Origin: Brachypodius melanocephalos | Lineage: Eukaryota; Chordata; Aves; Passeriformes; Pycnonotidae | Assembly: GCA_013398615.1 (NCBI GenBank) | Contig: VZSR01000479.1 | Location: 5,927,105 to 5,991,104 of the forward strand | Direction: 5' to 3' | Length of the DNA: 64,000 bases | Part shown: one piece after another, positions 53,420 through 62,960 of the stretch | Position numbering within the stretch: the stretch's first letter is position 1 | How the letters are laid out: each line of letters starts with the position of its first letter | Made by a program: the position numbers and the translations under genes | The notes under the pieces: model-generated | The model's database searches: none | Told to the model about the DNA's origin: nothing | What the model saw: the letters and a program-made list of their open reading frames with translations, nothing else

Positions 53420-55674
53420 ACTTTACCTCTTCAGTATTTCTTCTAACTTGGAACAAAGGAGCTGTTTACATCTAAAATACCAAATACTTGAATCATCCAC
53501 AACATGGTGATCTGCAATATTGTAATTTTGAATGAGAATTAGAGGCAATTATAGCACTGTCCCAAGATAAAAACCAGCTGACAAGGGTGTTTCAATTCTA
53601 GTCATGGATGATAAACAGTGTGGAGGTGAAATGCTGCAGCTGCTGAGTGATAGAGATTGCTATCAGGATTAAACAGGAAGGCTGTGTTTTACAGGATCAA
53701 GAAAGATTAGCCATGTGTTGAATATGGGATTATGAAGTAATTAAATAAATGAAGACACATTTCTGACACAAATTCTACACGTAAGAAAGTAATTACTCAC
53801 TTTATACACAATGTTTCTGTAATTTATCATTCAGATCTTTGACTGGCAAGCAGAGCAGCCTGTTTCATACTCAGTGAAGTGAACAGCACTGAGGTCACCA
53901 AAGGACTGGGCTTGGTTCTGGACTGTGCTAACAAGTGTGTTTTCCAGGGGTGAACTAACTGCTCCTATAAATATATAATGAGTACAACTCCTGCAAGTTT
54001 TGGAGGGAAACAACGTTCATCTGCTTTTTACCAGCCAAGCCTAGGAGTTCATGAGTTGAAGAACTGGTCAAGGGAGAATTAGGTTGGTCACATCTCCAGT
54101 GGGATCAAGAAAGCAGTGATTAATGCATCTATGCAAAACTGTCATGGTTCATCAAAGTCCTCAAATACTTAGCAGGTAATGGGGTTTGTGCCTGGTGGTG
54201 CTGAAATGCAGTGGTATCTGGGATGAAACATGAGTCAAATGGAGCTGTGTGAAGCTGAATGGCCATGGATTTCTGTAAGGTCACAGATATAGAACCATCA
54301 GATTTAAAATGGTGAAATATCTTTAATGTCTGTGCAGAAGAGACAAATTCTCTGTTGTTAAAATCCTTACAGAAAAGGCCCATACAGAATAAAGTGAACA
54401 GTACCCTGTTAATCTAAGTAAGAAAGGAGGAAGCTTGTGTCGACCCTGCCAGGTGGAAGTTATATAAAACTTATCTCCCACTGAAATGAACAGTTTATAG
54501 GATGGCCAGTGCACAACAGAGAGAGATTTGAGAGGAATATGTGCCCTGGGCTACCTTCAGCAAAACAATACAGTCCATTGTAGAAGGGAGGACAGAGTAA
54601 GGCTTTTAGGTAAGGATTTACATCCAAATCTGCAGGGCTTTGGTTTGGATTTCTTCTATTTGTTGCTTTTATTGGGTTATATTTTGCCCTCCTGCAGGCA
54701 TGTAGTTTTCATTAGATTCTATGTGCACCAAGGGGAGGATTCAATGCAGGGCACTTACGTGCTTGTGTTTGTTCTCTGCTGTTAAAATTAATAAAACTTC
54801 ACAGTTTTTTTAAATCCCAGAGGATTTTATTGAGGTAACATCATATTTGGGAACTGTATTTAAAATCAGATTTAGGAATAGATCTTTATCCTGCATTCAG
54901 TGCTCAGATGTAGCAATAAAAAAATAAATAAACATGACCCTTTTCTCTATTACTAAAGAAATGCCTAATGTGTTTGTCAGGAATGTGGAATTAACCTCGT
55001 TGATAGTTTTTTTGGAGAGAAAAGGCTTTATTTACAAGACAGTTTAATGAACTGTATTTGAAAAATGTCATATGGAACAGTAGTCACAGCTGTATTTAAA
55101 ATGACAATCAAAAGTATATGTCCTTATTTTTGGGCATCGTATGATATACCAGGGGATGAGCTCCTTGATGTAGGAAACCAGCCAGCCCCTCCTTCTCACT
55201 TTCTCCACTGACGATGGAGAACTTATTTTTTAATGCCTGGAGAAGGTCTCCTCCTTTCACCCAGTCCCCAGAGTGATGTAGCTCCCTTTGTATGTTTCCT
55301 CCCCATTTCAACAACAGGAGCTGGTTCTCACTGCACCCTTCTGATGGCCTGGGCAGTGTCCCATGGCATTCTCCAGTGCAGGATCAAAACCTCTTCACAG
55401 TGTGGGATGTGCTGACCCAAGGAGGGAGCTCCTTCCCTGAAGAAACCCGGGATGACCTCTGCGGTTTGGAAATGTCTCTTCTTCTGTACATTGTAAAACC
55501 ATTGACTCAAGACAGTCCTACCCTCCTCAGGGCTTATGAAGGCTGGTGTTTGATGGGGATTTTATGTTTTTAAGGCCACCTTTATGACTCTTCAGACTGC
55601 ACTGGTAGTGGAGAGCTCACTGGCGATTTCTCCCACAAGATCGTCCCCAGATATGATCACATAGGATACCCTAT

Positions 55675-55772
55675 CCAGGTATCCTCACACACCTCCTCCC
55701 CAAGATTCCTTACAGACCTTCTTCCCAGGGTTCCTCACAGCTCCTCTCCAGCTATACTCACAGACACCCTCC
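55675..55772. repeat. 25-bp minisatellite, four diverged units
   Basis: Four head-to-tail units begin with cca at 55675, 55700, 55725 and 55748, with lengths 25, 25, 23 and 25. The shared pattern is ccaggt(a/t)tcctcacag followed by a C/T-rich acctcctc tail. A partial fifth unit (ccaggtttcac) starts at 55773 and merges into the CR1 fragment. A further decayed copy may start at 55647. The tract is C/T-rich on this strand and lies about 330 bp upstream of the SPOCK1 CpG island. Confidence 0.8.
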
Positions 55773-55779
55773 CCAGGTT

Positions 55780-56095
55780 TCACTGAATCCCCGAATTGTT
55801 TGGATTGGAAGTGACCTCTGGAGATTCCAATGCCAGGGCAGGGTCACTTGGAGCAAGTGACACAGGAACGTGCTCAGATGAGTTTCGAATGTCTCCATAC
55901 AGGGACACTCCATGCCCTCCCTGGGCAGCCCATTCCAGGCATAGTCCACGTGAAGTTCCTCTTCATATGCAGGTGAAACTTGCGTTTAATTTATGGCCAT
56001 TGTTCCTTGTCTTGTCTCTATGCACCACCGAGAAGAATCCACCGGCTCCCCTTGGCAGCCGGCTTTGCGATATTTAAACATTACCTCTCCTATCT
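55780..56095 (-). mobile_element. CR1 LINE 3' fragment at the promoter edge
   Basis: A minus-strand CR1. Read on the + strand it starts with the inverted 3' end (tcactgaatccccgaattg, tttggattggaagtgacctc). It continues through segments resembling cattccaggcatagtcca, ggccattgttccttgtcttg and gagaagaatccaccggctcc. The last recognisable part is cttggcagccggctttgcga followed by tatttaaaca. That part corresponds to the familiar CR1 stretch before the 'cctctcagtcttctc' segment. The element runs straight into the CpG island, with no intervening unique sequence that I can define. The 5' boundary near 56095 is approximate. Confidence 0.85.
56071..56078 (+). promoter_or_regulatory. TATA-like box (TATTTAAA) in CR1 sequence
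   Basis: TATTTAAA lies in the right-hand end of the CR1 fragment, immediately before the CpG-rich DNA. CR1 3' regions commonly carry an inverted atatttaaa at this place, so the motif is probably inherited from the transposon. CpG-island promoters usually start transcription without a TATA box, so function is unproven. Confidence 0.25.
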
Positions 56096-56099
56096 GTGT

Positions 56100-56511
56100 C
56101 CAGCGCTCTCACCGCCTCACGGCTCCCGCGGCCCGGCCCGGCCCTGCGGCGGCGCTGCCCGCGCTCCGCCCCCGCGCTGCACCGCGCCCCGCGCCCGCCA
56201 GGGGGGGCCAGACCACGGCCGCGCCCGCCCCGCGCGCACCCGCTGCACGGACACGGCGGGCACGGGACCCGCCACGGGCAGCGGCTCCGACAGACGGACA
56301 GACGGACAGACGGACAGACAGACAGCGGCACAGACACAGGGCTCCCCGGCATCGCCACCGCACAGACACAGAGCGCAGCGGAACCGCACACAGCTCAGCG
56401 GCACCGCGCAGGGCTCAGCCACAGAGCATCGCGGCACCGGCAGCAGCGGCTGCAGGAGGAGGACCAGCATCGCACGGTGCCGGGAGCCCCGGCCGGCGGC
56501 ACTGCCCGGAG
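56100..56511 (+). other. SPOCK1: Predicted non-coding first exon of SPOCK1 (5' UTR)
   Basis: The right edge is a good splice donor, CCGGAG followed by GTAGGA, with GT at 56512-56513. A strong pyrimidine tract and ttgcag acceptor lie 409 bp downstream, directly before the ATG. Joining the two gives CGGAG-ATG, with G at -3, a favourable start context. Without splicing the -3 base is C. The exon has no ATG. The left edge is set only by the CpG island, so the true start may be anywhere from about 56100 to 56400. Human SPOCK1 is also thought to have a non-coding first exon, which supports this from family knowledge. Confidence 0.6.
56289..56326. repeat. (GACAGACG/GACA)n tetra/octanucleotide repeat
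   Basis: About nine GACA/GACG tetramers (cagacggacagacggacaga pattern) within the CpG island and probably inside the 5' UTR exon. It could vary in length and change leader structure. Confidence 0.85.
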
Positions 56512-56920
56512 GTAGGAGCTTCCTCTCCGCCCTGGCAACCAAACTTCGCGGAGCCAGCGCTGGCTGCACCCGCGGGAGGCTTGGCTGCGGTTCCGTACCC
56601 TCCGTGCTGCTGTCCCCTGGCTGGTCTCCGCCCGGCCCCTGTGGCCCGTTTTGGTTTTACTGTTGTTATTATTATTGTTGTTATTGATGCTGTTCCCCGC
56701 CCCTCCGGGCTGGGCGCGGTGGCGGCGGGGTCTCGGCAGAGCCGGCAGCTCCGCAGACAGAAGTTGCCGAGGGCCGTGGGGGACGAGTGGCCCCAGCTTG
56801 GGTCCCCTCAAAAGTTCCGTGCCCGGGGAGCCGCTGCTGCCCCTCGCCGCTACTCTCTCCGCTCCTCTCCGCTCCTCTCTCCGCTCCTCTCTCCGCTCCG
56901 CTCTTCTCCTCTCGTTGCAG
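56512..56920 (+). other. SPOCK1: Predicted short first intron of SPOCK1
   Basis: Runs from GTAGGA at 56512 to the acceptor ctctcgttgcag ending at 56920. It contains a TTG/TTA-rich trinucleotide run (about 56661-56686) and a C/T-rich repeat before the acceptor. The frame of the coding exon stays open leftwards through this intron to an ATG at 56687, so a retained-intron transcript would code for an N-terminal extension of 78 residues. I regard the spliced form as more likely. Confidence 0.55.
56853..56918 (+). repeat. (CTCCGCTCCTCT)n polypyrimidine repeat before the acceptor
   Basis: Tandem ctctccgctcctc units form an almost pure C/T tract of about 65 nt, ending at gttgcag. It probably serves as the polypyrimidine tract of the first intron and may be length-variable. 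Confidence 0.8.
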
Positions 56921-57088
56921 ATGTCGGGGGTGCTGGTGATCGCTGCTTGGTGCTTCCTGCAAGTGGAGAGCCGGCATCCTGAAATCATCACGAGTAACAG
57001 CAATCATGGCAATTTCCTGGACAACGACAAATGGCTGAGCACCGTTTCGCAGTACGATAAAGACAAGTACTGGAACAAATTCCGGGAT
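56921..57088 (+). CDS. SPOCK1: Testican-1, first coding exon (partial CDS)
   Basis: SPOCK1 encodes testican-1, a secreted Ca2+-binding chondroitin/heparan-sulfate proteoglycan of the SPARC family in the extracellular matrix, strongly expressed in brain. This exon gives exactly 56 codons from the ATG to a GTAAGT donor (GT at 57089-57090), so it ends in phase 0. Residues 1-17 (MSGVLVIAAWCFLQVES) form a short hydrophobic signal peptide. Cleavage is expected after VES, as in the human protein. Residues 18-28 (RHPEIITSNSN) are a variable linker. Residues 29-47 (HGNFLDNDKWLSTVSQYDK) and 48-56 (DKYWNKFRD) are the conserved N-terminal block. It matches testican-1 (DNDxWLSTVSQYDxDKYWNxFRD) better than testican-3 or testican-2. 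The follistatin-like, EF-hand and thyroglobulin domains are in later exons outside the window. The human signal peptide has an alanine run that is absent here. The start is chosen because it follows the acceptor directly and the signal sequence begins there. Confidence 0.93.
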
Positions 57089-57573
57089 GTAAGTACTTCT
57101 CCCTTTAATGCGTGTTTCTCGTTCCATTGACCGTAGCATCCTTTCAGGGGGCTGCTGGCTGCGAAGGGCTGCGGGTAGAGGAGAAATGCAGCTTGGGCAA
57201 CTGGTTGCTGCCTGTGTGAAGGATGTTCAGAGCTGTTTGGGAGCTGGACAGACAGTCCTGGCATTCCTGATTTACCCTATCGATTGGGGCAGCCTGGACT
57301 CCCTGTCAGTCTCTTTGTTCTTACAGTCTTCGATTTTCCTCTGGGGAGGAACTTTGAGTGAAGTTTCGGTGCTTGTTGCTTAAGAGTCTGGTTAACTGAG
57401 AAATGATGGAATGATGTGTGTGTAGGAAGGAATACTTACCAGTTCAGGCCACAAGGTGGTAAACAGCGAAGCTTTTTGTGCCTGCAGTTTTTGTGGAAGG
57501 GATTTTATTGTCAATTCTGCTTGTAGAGATCTTTGAGGCTGGTATAGTGTTGGAGAAAGCAGTGCTTTGGCTC

Positions 57574-57594
57574 TTTTTTTTTTTTTTTTTTTTT
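57574..57594. repeat. Poly(T) tract, 21 T, in SPOCK1 intron
   Basis: Homopolymer in the intron about 490 bp after the donor, followed by ccctgcag. The tract plus ccctgcag looks like an excellent splice acceptor at 57601, but no recognisable exon follows. Confidence 0.85.
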
Positions 57595-60500
57595 CCCTGC
57601 AGTCTGGAAAAAAGGGATATCTTCAAGATAAGATGTGTTATGATGATGTGTTATCTGTATAAAACAAATTAATTTCTTAAGCTCAGAATTAATTCTAGAC
57701 TTCCCCTAGTTTGAATACAATCGTGTATTAAGTCAATGACAGGACACAGGGAAATGAAACTTTTTTTTTTTTAAATAAAAGTAATATTTAAGTAGTTCCT
57801 TTTACTTCTTCTCTCTGTACACTTAAAAAGCTTTTTTGGAGCACACAGCAAAAACCCTGCATCAGTCTGCCCAAGACTGTGTGATGGAAGCTTTACTTCT
57901 GGTGTTGACCATGAGCACAGTGAGGTTAAATGTTCTTTATTGTCTGGGATTTGTGCACCGTGGCCGCAGTGAGACTCTAGGAAAGGGGAGACTAGAGCTG
58001 GCTAGTGGTTCTGGTAGTATCCTTCTGTAAGAATTTGTTTGTTTATTTAGGAATCCTGGTCTTTTATAGGATATTAACAAGTCAGACTTTTATGCTCCGC
58101 TTTTGTGATCCTAAAATTTTATCTTGACTTTGCGAAGGGGAAGTACAAGTATTGCAGTTAAATATGGTATATCCTTACTTAGCTTATTCTCCCTGTGGTT
58201 TTGTGTAGTTTTGGTCATCTCTGTGTGAGAAATGCTGCTGGGAATCTCAGCATAACAAAGTGTGGCCTTAGCAGTGTACCAATTAACAGCAATCTTCGAG
58301 TGTCTCTTCACCAATCACATCCCCCTGCTGGGACTGCTGAGTTCTCATACAGAGAAGGGGATTCCACAGGAAACATGGGATCTCGTATTTACCAGACTTC
58401 AAGGGAATCTTTGTTAATACCTGGTTTAGTCTTCTGAGGAGCAGAAGTGAAGGATTTCACTCGTTAATTTCCACATCCCACTCGATGTGAGAACTGAGCA
58501 GCATTTGAAAATGGTAAATGGAGTGAAGGACTGACATAGTAATGTGAAAACACTTCTAACTAGAGACAGATTTGTAGCAAGCAATCTTTCAACTGTCTCC
58601 TTCCAAATGGAGGCCTCATGTTAATCACAAGTCTTAAAGGTTTTATTTAAATTGATGTAATTTTTATGTTTTCTGCTTCCGACTTTATACAATTTTTATG
58701 TTTTCCACTTCCCTCTTACTTTCCTCTTTAAAATTGGAGTCCTTGCAACTTCTTTTCTCTTCCCCTCTCCCAAGACACAAGTCCAGAGAAAACTATTCCT
58801 CTTCTAGTGGAAAATATTCATGAAGAATACCTCTCATATTTCAAGATTTCACAGCTAAGAATGCTTTTGTAGACTTTCTGAAAAATGCTAAAAAAACTCA
58901 TAAAGCCTCAAAATCTTTTATATAGGAAGAATCATTCTATGGAAAAGTAAAACCAACCTTAACCAGTGGTCTACCAAGCAAAAGCAAATAGTATAAAGTT
59001 CATGTAAAGCTTAGGTATCTTTCTATCTGACCATCTTAATGGTTCTATTTAATTACTTCCAAACCAGCATGTTACAGATGATTATTCATGAAGCCTTTTA
59101 TGGAGCAAATTAACAGAGACTACTAATCACCTCCTACTAAGCCTTTTCCAGAAAGAAAATATAAAAAGCTTACGTATGTAATTAAGTTCTTAATTACTTG
59201 TCTTCAACCAAATTGATTTACTGGATCATAATCTTCCATGAGAAGTTCTGTGTCCACAGATGAAGACATGTAGAGTTGCTGTCAGCAGAGATGTGGTTAG
59301 AAGAAATCTGGTCCTTGCTTCATAGCTGTGCTGTTGGGATAGATTGTTAAAATATTTGTTAAAACATTTCTAAAAAGACTGCCTGATTAAATGTATCATA
59401 ACTATTAATTGCTGTGGATGGACTAGAACAGCATTTCGTGGATAAGTGTTGATTTCTAGGAAAACTATCTTCCCTCTTCCCCTCATTGCTGAACCAATAA
59501 ACTGATTTTATAGATTCATGTCTACATGAGGTTCTCAGTGTAGGCTTTGCACAGGAGGCTGCAGTACAGAAGTGGTGTTACAGTTAAAACTTTCTCGGAT
59601 CTGACACTGCAGTAACTCCAGGGCAGAAGCCCTGCTTCCTACCTCGTAAATCAGAGAGGCAAGGTTGCAGTAATTAGCACAATTACCCTCAGCTGCTCTC
59701 TGAAATTTATGTCATGTTATATAAACATTTGCACAAATATTTACATGACTGTGTCCTTCTGCACGGTGGGGGGAAGCGCTGAAGGTGTGGAGCTGAGATT
59801 TGATGCCTTTGGGTGTGGCCACTTTATGTGCATCAGCACAAACATCTGCACACACAGATGTGCACATAAATCTGTCATCATGTTGCAGTACTGGGTGGGT
59901 TGTTTACCCAGATGGTGTGTAATCGAATATAAAATTTTAAAATTCAGCTTTTTCTCAACTTTTTCAGTTATTCCTTTCAAAATCACTTGGTTGGTCAGCC
60001 TTATTGAGCTATGGGCCAATATGGCCTAATTTGAGGAGAAGCTATTGATAGATTTTTTTTTTTTTTTGTATGATCTGTATTTCTTTTGGGCAAAGACAGC
60101 ATGGTAGTTGCACTTATTGTCTCAGCAGTCACTACTTTTCTGTAAAAAGAGAGCACAGAGCAGCACCTCATTTGAAATCTGCATTACAGCCACAGAGCCA
60201 CATTAAGTTTTTAAACGTGACTGAATTCAATAGTGTGAAATGTATCATCATTTTCCAAAGGCCCCAAGGGATGTGTCTAAAACAACAGTTTAAAGCACAA
60301 TCTTTTCATGTGATTTGAACACAATTTGTTCATTAAGTTCTTAATTTTAAAAACAAACAACTGTAAATAAATACTAAGACCAATGTGACTGATCTGTGGT
60401 AAAACATTTGCTGTTGAAAATCTTGTATGTTTTACATCTGCCCAGCTTCAATAACGGTGTAATGTCTGTGGTATTAATAAGGTTTCAGTGCAATCTGAAC

Positions 60501-62944
60501 CTGTTATTCCAATCTGTCTTTTCCTTGTTTGCCGTGGACTTTGTGTGTGATACATGACAAAATCTTAGCTGTGTCTTACGTTGCATTTTCTAACTGGGGA
60601 TAATAATATTTTTCTTCCTCACAACTGTATGTTGAAACTGTAAATAAGGAAGGATGGAGCTCAGAATCTGTGGTAATATGGAATTTCTTGTTTACGTAAT
60701 CCATATGTGTCTTGGTACATACTTGAGTAACTGACTAGTAAGTTTCTAAAAGATGAAACCTACATCAATGTAATTATTACTGGAAAAAGAAAAAAGTAAG
60801 CAAGGTGCACTCTTTAGGAAGGACCTCCAACTATTTCCCTTGTGCAGATCTGAGGCTTGGAAAGCAGACATCAGGATTATGAAAGTCAAATTAGACCTTC
60901 TGATACCATGAACCCTAATATGAAGGCCTCAATCTTTTGATCAAACCTGTTGAGAGGGATCCTTTGGCTTGAGAGGAGCTTCGGAATAGATTTGATAGCT
61001 GGATGTGAAGTGAATTCTTATGAGCCTTAGGAAGCATTTATTGTTATGGGAATAGGAATACATGTTATTGTAACAGGTCACACTGCATCATCTCATTGTG
61101 TTCATAGAGGCTTGTCATAGAAGGCACAGAATAAATGTAATGTTAGTGTTAGATCTGCCTTTAATCAAAATTATACAAATGGACAAATTCTAATACTTCT
61201 GCTTGGAGTTATGTCTATTAAATTATTAATGCTTATATATAAAAAGGTAATAAGTTTAACTAGCCACAGCTTAAACTGCAAAAAAGGAAGAAAAAAAGTT
61301 AAATTAACTAAGAGGATCTAGGATAAACCACAGAAGGAATTTCTATGAAGTTGAAAGCTAAGAATCTTGGCATGAACTCTGGTTTCAGTGCATGTTTATG
61401 CATGGCAGGCTGCCAGACCACGTTCTGAGCATTAACTAAGCTGTTTCTCCAAATTTTATTGCTTACAGAGTTTCAGTTCAGGCTATCATGTTAAAACCCC
61501 CATGCATTTTCTGCCTGGAGATGGTTTGAGTCTGTGCAAGCCTAAGAAGCAAGGCATGAAATGTCATCATCAGTGTGTATACGTTGCTCAGATTTACTTG
61601 GGATAAATAGTTGCACATAACTATTCATGCTGAGGATGGTTATCAATAGATTAGATAGATATTAGACTTCTGACACAAACCCCTGAAGGGACAATTTTGT
61701 CAGATATTAATGTACATCACCTTTCTGAGCCTGCAAATTCCTCCTCACACCTGATCAGAAGTGCAGTGTTAGGTGACAAAATAAATACATGATTAGGAAC
61801 TGGGGGATTTGTATTATTCCAGCTCGGTCACTGATGATTTTTGTTGTTTGGGCTGGCTCTTCACACTTCTTCACTGCATTTCCACTTGTTGGCACTTACC
61901 TTTCTCTGACTTTTTTAGCACCAAATTAGAAGTGTGGTAGTGAAACTCGATAGTGGGGAGTTGGAAAACATGACCAGTACTGAGAAGGGTTGGAATACCA
62001 AGCAGGCAGAATTGGAAGACCTTGGGAACTCAGGTAATAGAAATGAAATGAAATTTAAAAGTACAAAGTGGAAGGTCATGGAATTGAGAGCTAACACAAA
62101 TTTATTCTGGGTCCTGGCAGCTCAGCTTGAAATAGATGAGAGAGAAAGCCTGTGTACTTTCATTGATTTGCAGAGTTATTCTAAGTTGCAAAAGTAATGC
62201 TGCTCTGAGGAGAGCAAATATATTGTAGGAATGCAGAAAATGAAAGATTTCTGCTTTCTACTGAAGAAGTAAAAATGTACAATGTATAGAAGGGACCACT
62301 TAATTATAAATATTGTGAGCACTTCTGATCAGTAAAATTCATCAAAGATTTTTATGGAATTGGTGATCCAAAGGCCTTCTAGCATCAAAGGAGGAAAGAC
62401 CCTGTTCTAAAATAATATAATATATTAATTTACTCACACAAAAGTCATTACAAAGGATTTTCTTCAGGATGTTCATTGAGAAAAGGACACCAAATCCAGC
62501 ATTGTGTCAAGATGAGATAAATCAATAGATAATTGGTGACAAAAATAATCTCACTGATAAATTTAGGGATAAGGTTATTACTCCACCTACAATTATGTTT
62601 TAAAAATTTATCTAAATGAGCACTTCATTTTCAACATGTAACTTGTATCTTACCAAAAAAGATTATGATGTAGTGAAGAGCAATAAAAGTACATGGGTTT
62701 GGGGATTCTAAGGGCCTTGGTTTTTCTATGATGTGTCTATGAGATTTAAAGCCCCTTGCTGGATGTTGTCTTGCTCCTTATCCATACAATGTGGTGGAAC
62801 TTGATGTGTGACACCCAAATATCTCCTGCTCTGGTGGGATTTTTGAGGTAAGAGGTCGTTTCTGTAGACTGGGTTCTTTCTGCTGTCCCTTCTCTGGCAG
62901 ACACCAGCCTTCAATGGGCCTCACTACCAGGGATTTGATACCAC

Positions 62945-62960
62945 TTTTTTTTTTTTTTTT
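62945..62960. repeat. Poly(T)-poly(C) tract in SPOCK1 intron
   Basis: Sixteen T followed by five C in the distal intron. No further function is visible. Confidence 0.8.

Larger units (their letters stand above)
47721..55646. other. Non-coding DNA, distal upstream of SPOCK1
   Basis: No recognised exon. It includes a 27-T homopolymer at 48666-48692 and an A-rich tract near 53.38-53.42 kb. The longest open frame outside the CpG island (50070-50591, minus strand, 173 codons) has no recognisable domain. Enhancers of the downstream gene could lie here but cannot be seen directly. Confidence 0.45.
56096..56960 (+). promoter_or_regulatory. SPOCK1: CpG-island promoter of SPOCK1
   Basis: CpG dinucleotides and GC content rise abruptly from the AT-rich flank at about 56100 and fall off shortly after the first coding exon begins. 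The stretch 56101-56511 contains no ATG on the + strand, which suits a 5' leader without upstream starts. GC-box-like elements (gctccgcccccgc, gcccgccccgcg) are present. This is the only clear CpG island in the window, and it surrounds the 5' end of the only recognised gene. The exact start of transcription cannot be placed. A divergent minus-strand transcript is possible but not shown. Confidence 0.88.

Noticed and set aside
55675..55772. CRISPR-like spaced repeats
   Set aside because: The units are contiguous and diverged with no spacers, in a vertebrate nuclear context. It is a minisatellite.
55980..56982. Long open frames (up to 329 codons) on both strands
   Set aside because: Stop codons are rare in the GC-rich CpG island. 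The peptides are Ala/Arg/Pro-rich and unlike any protein I know; only the 56921-57088 part in one frame is testican-1.
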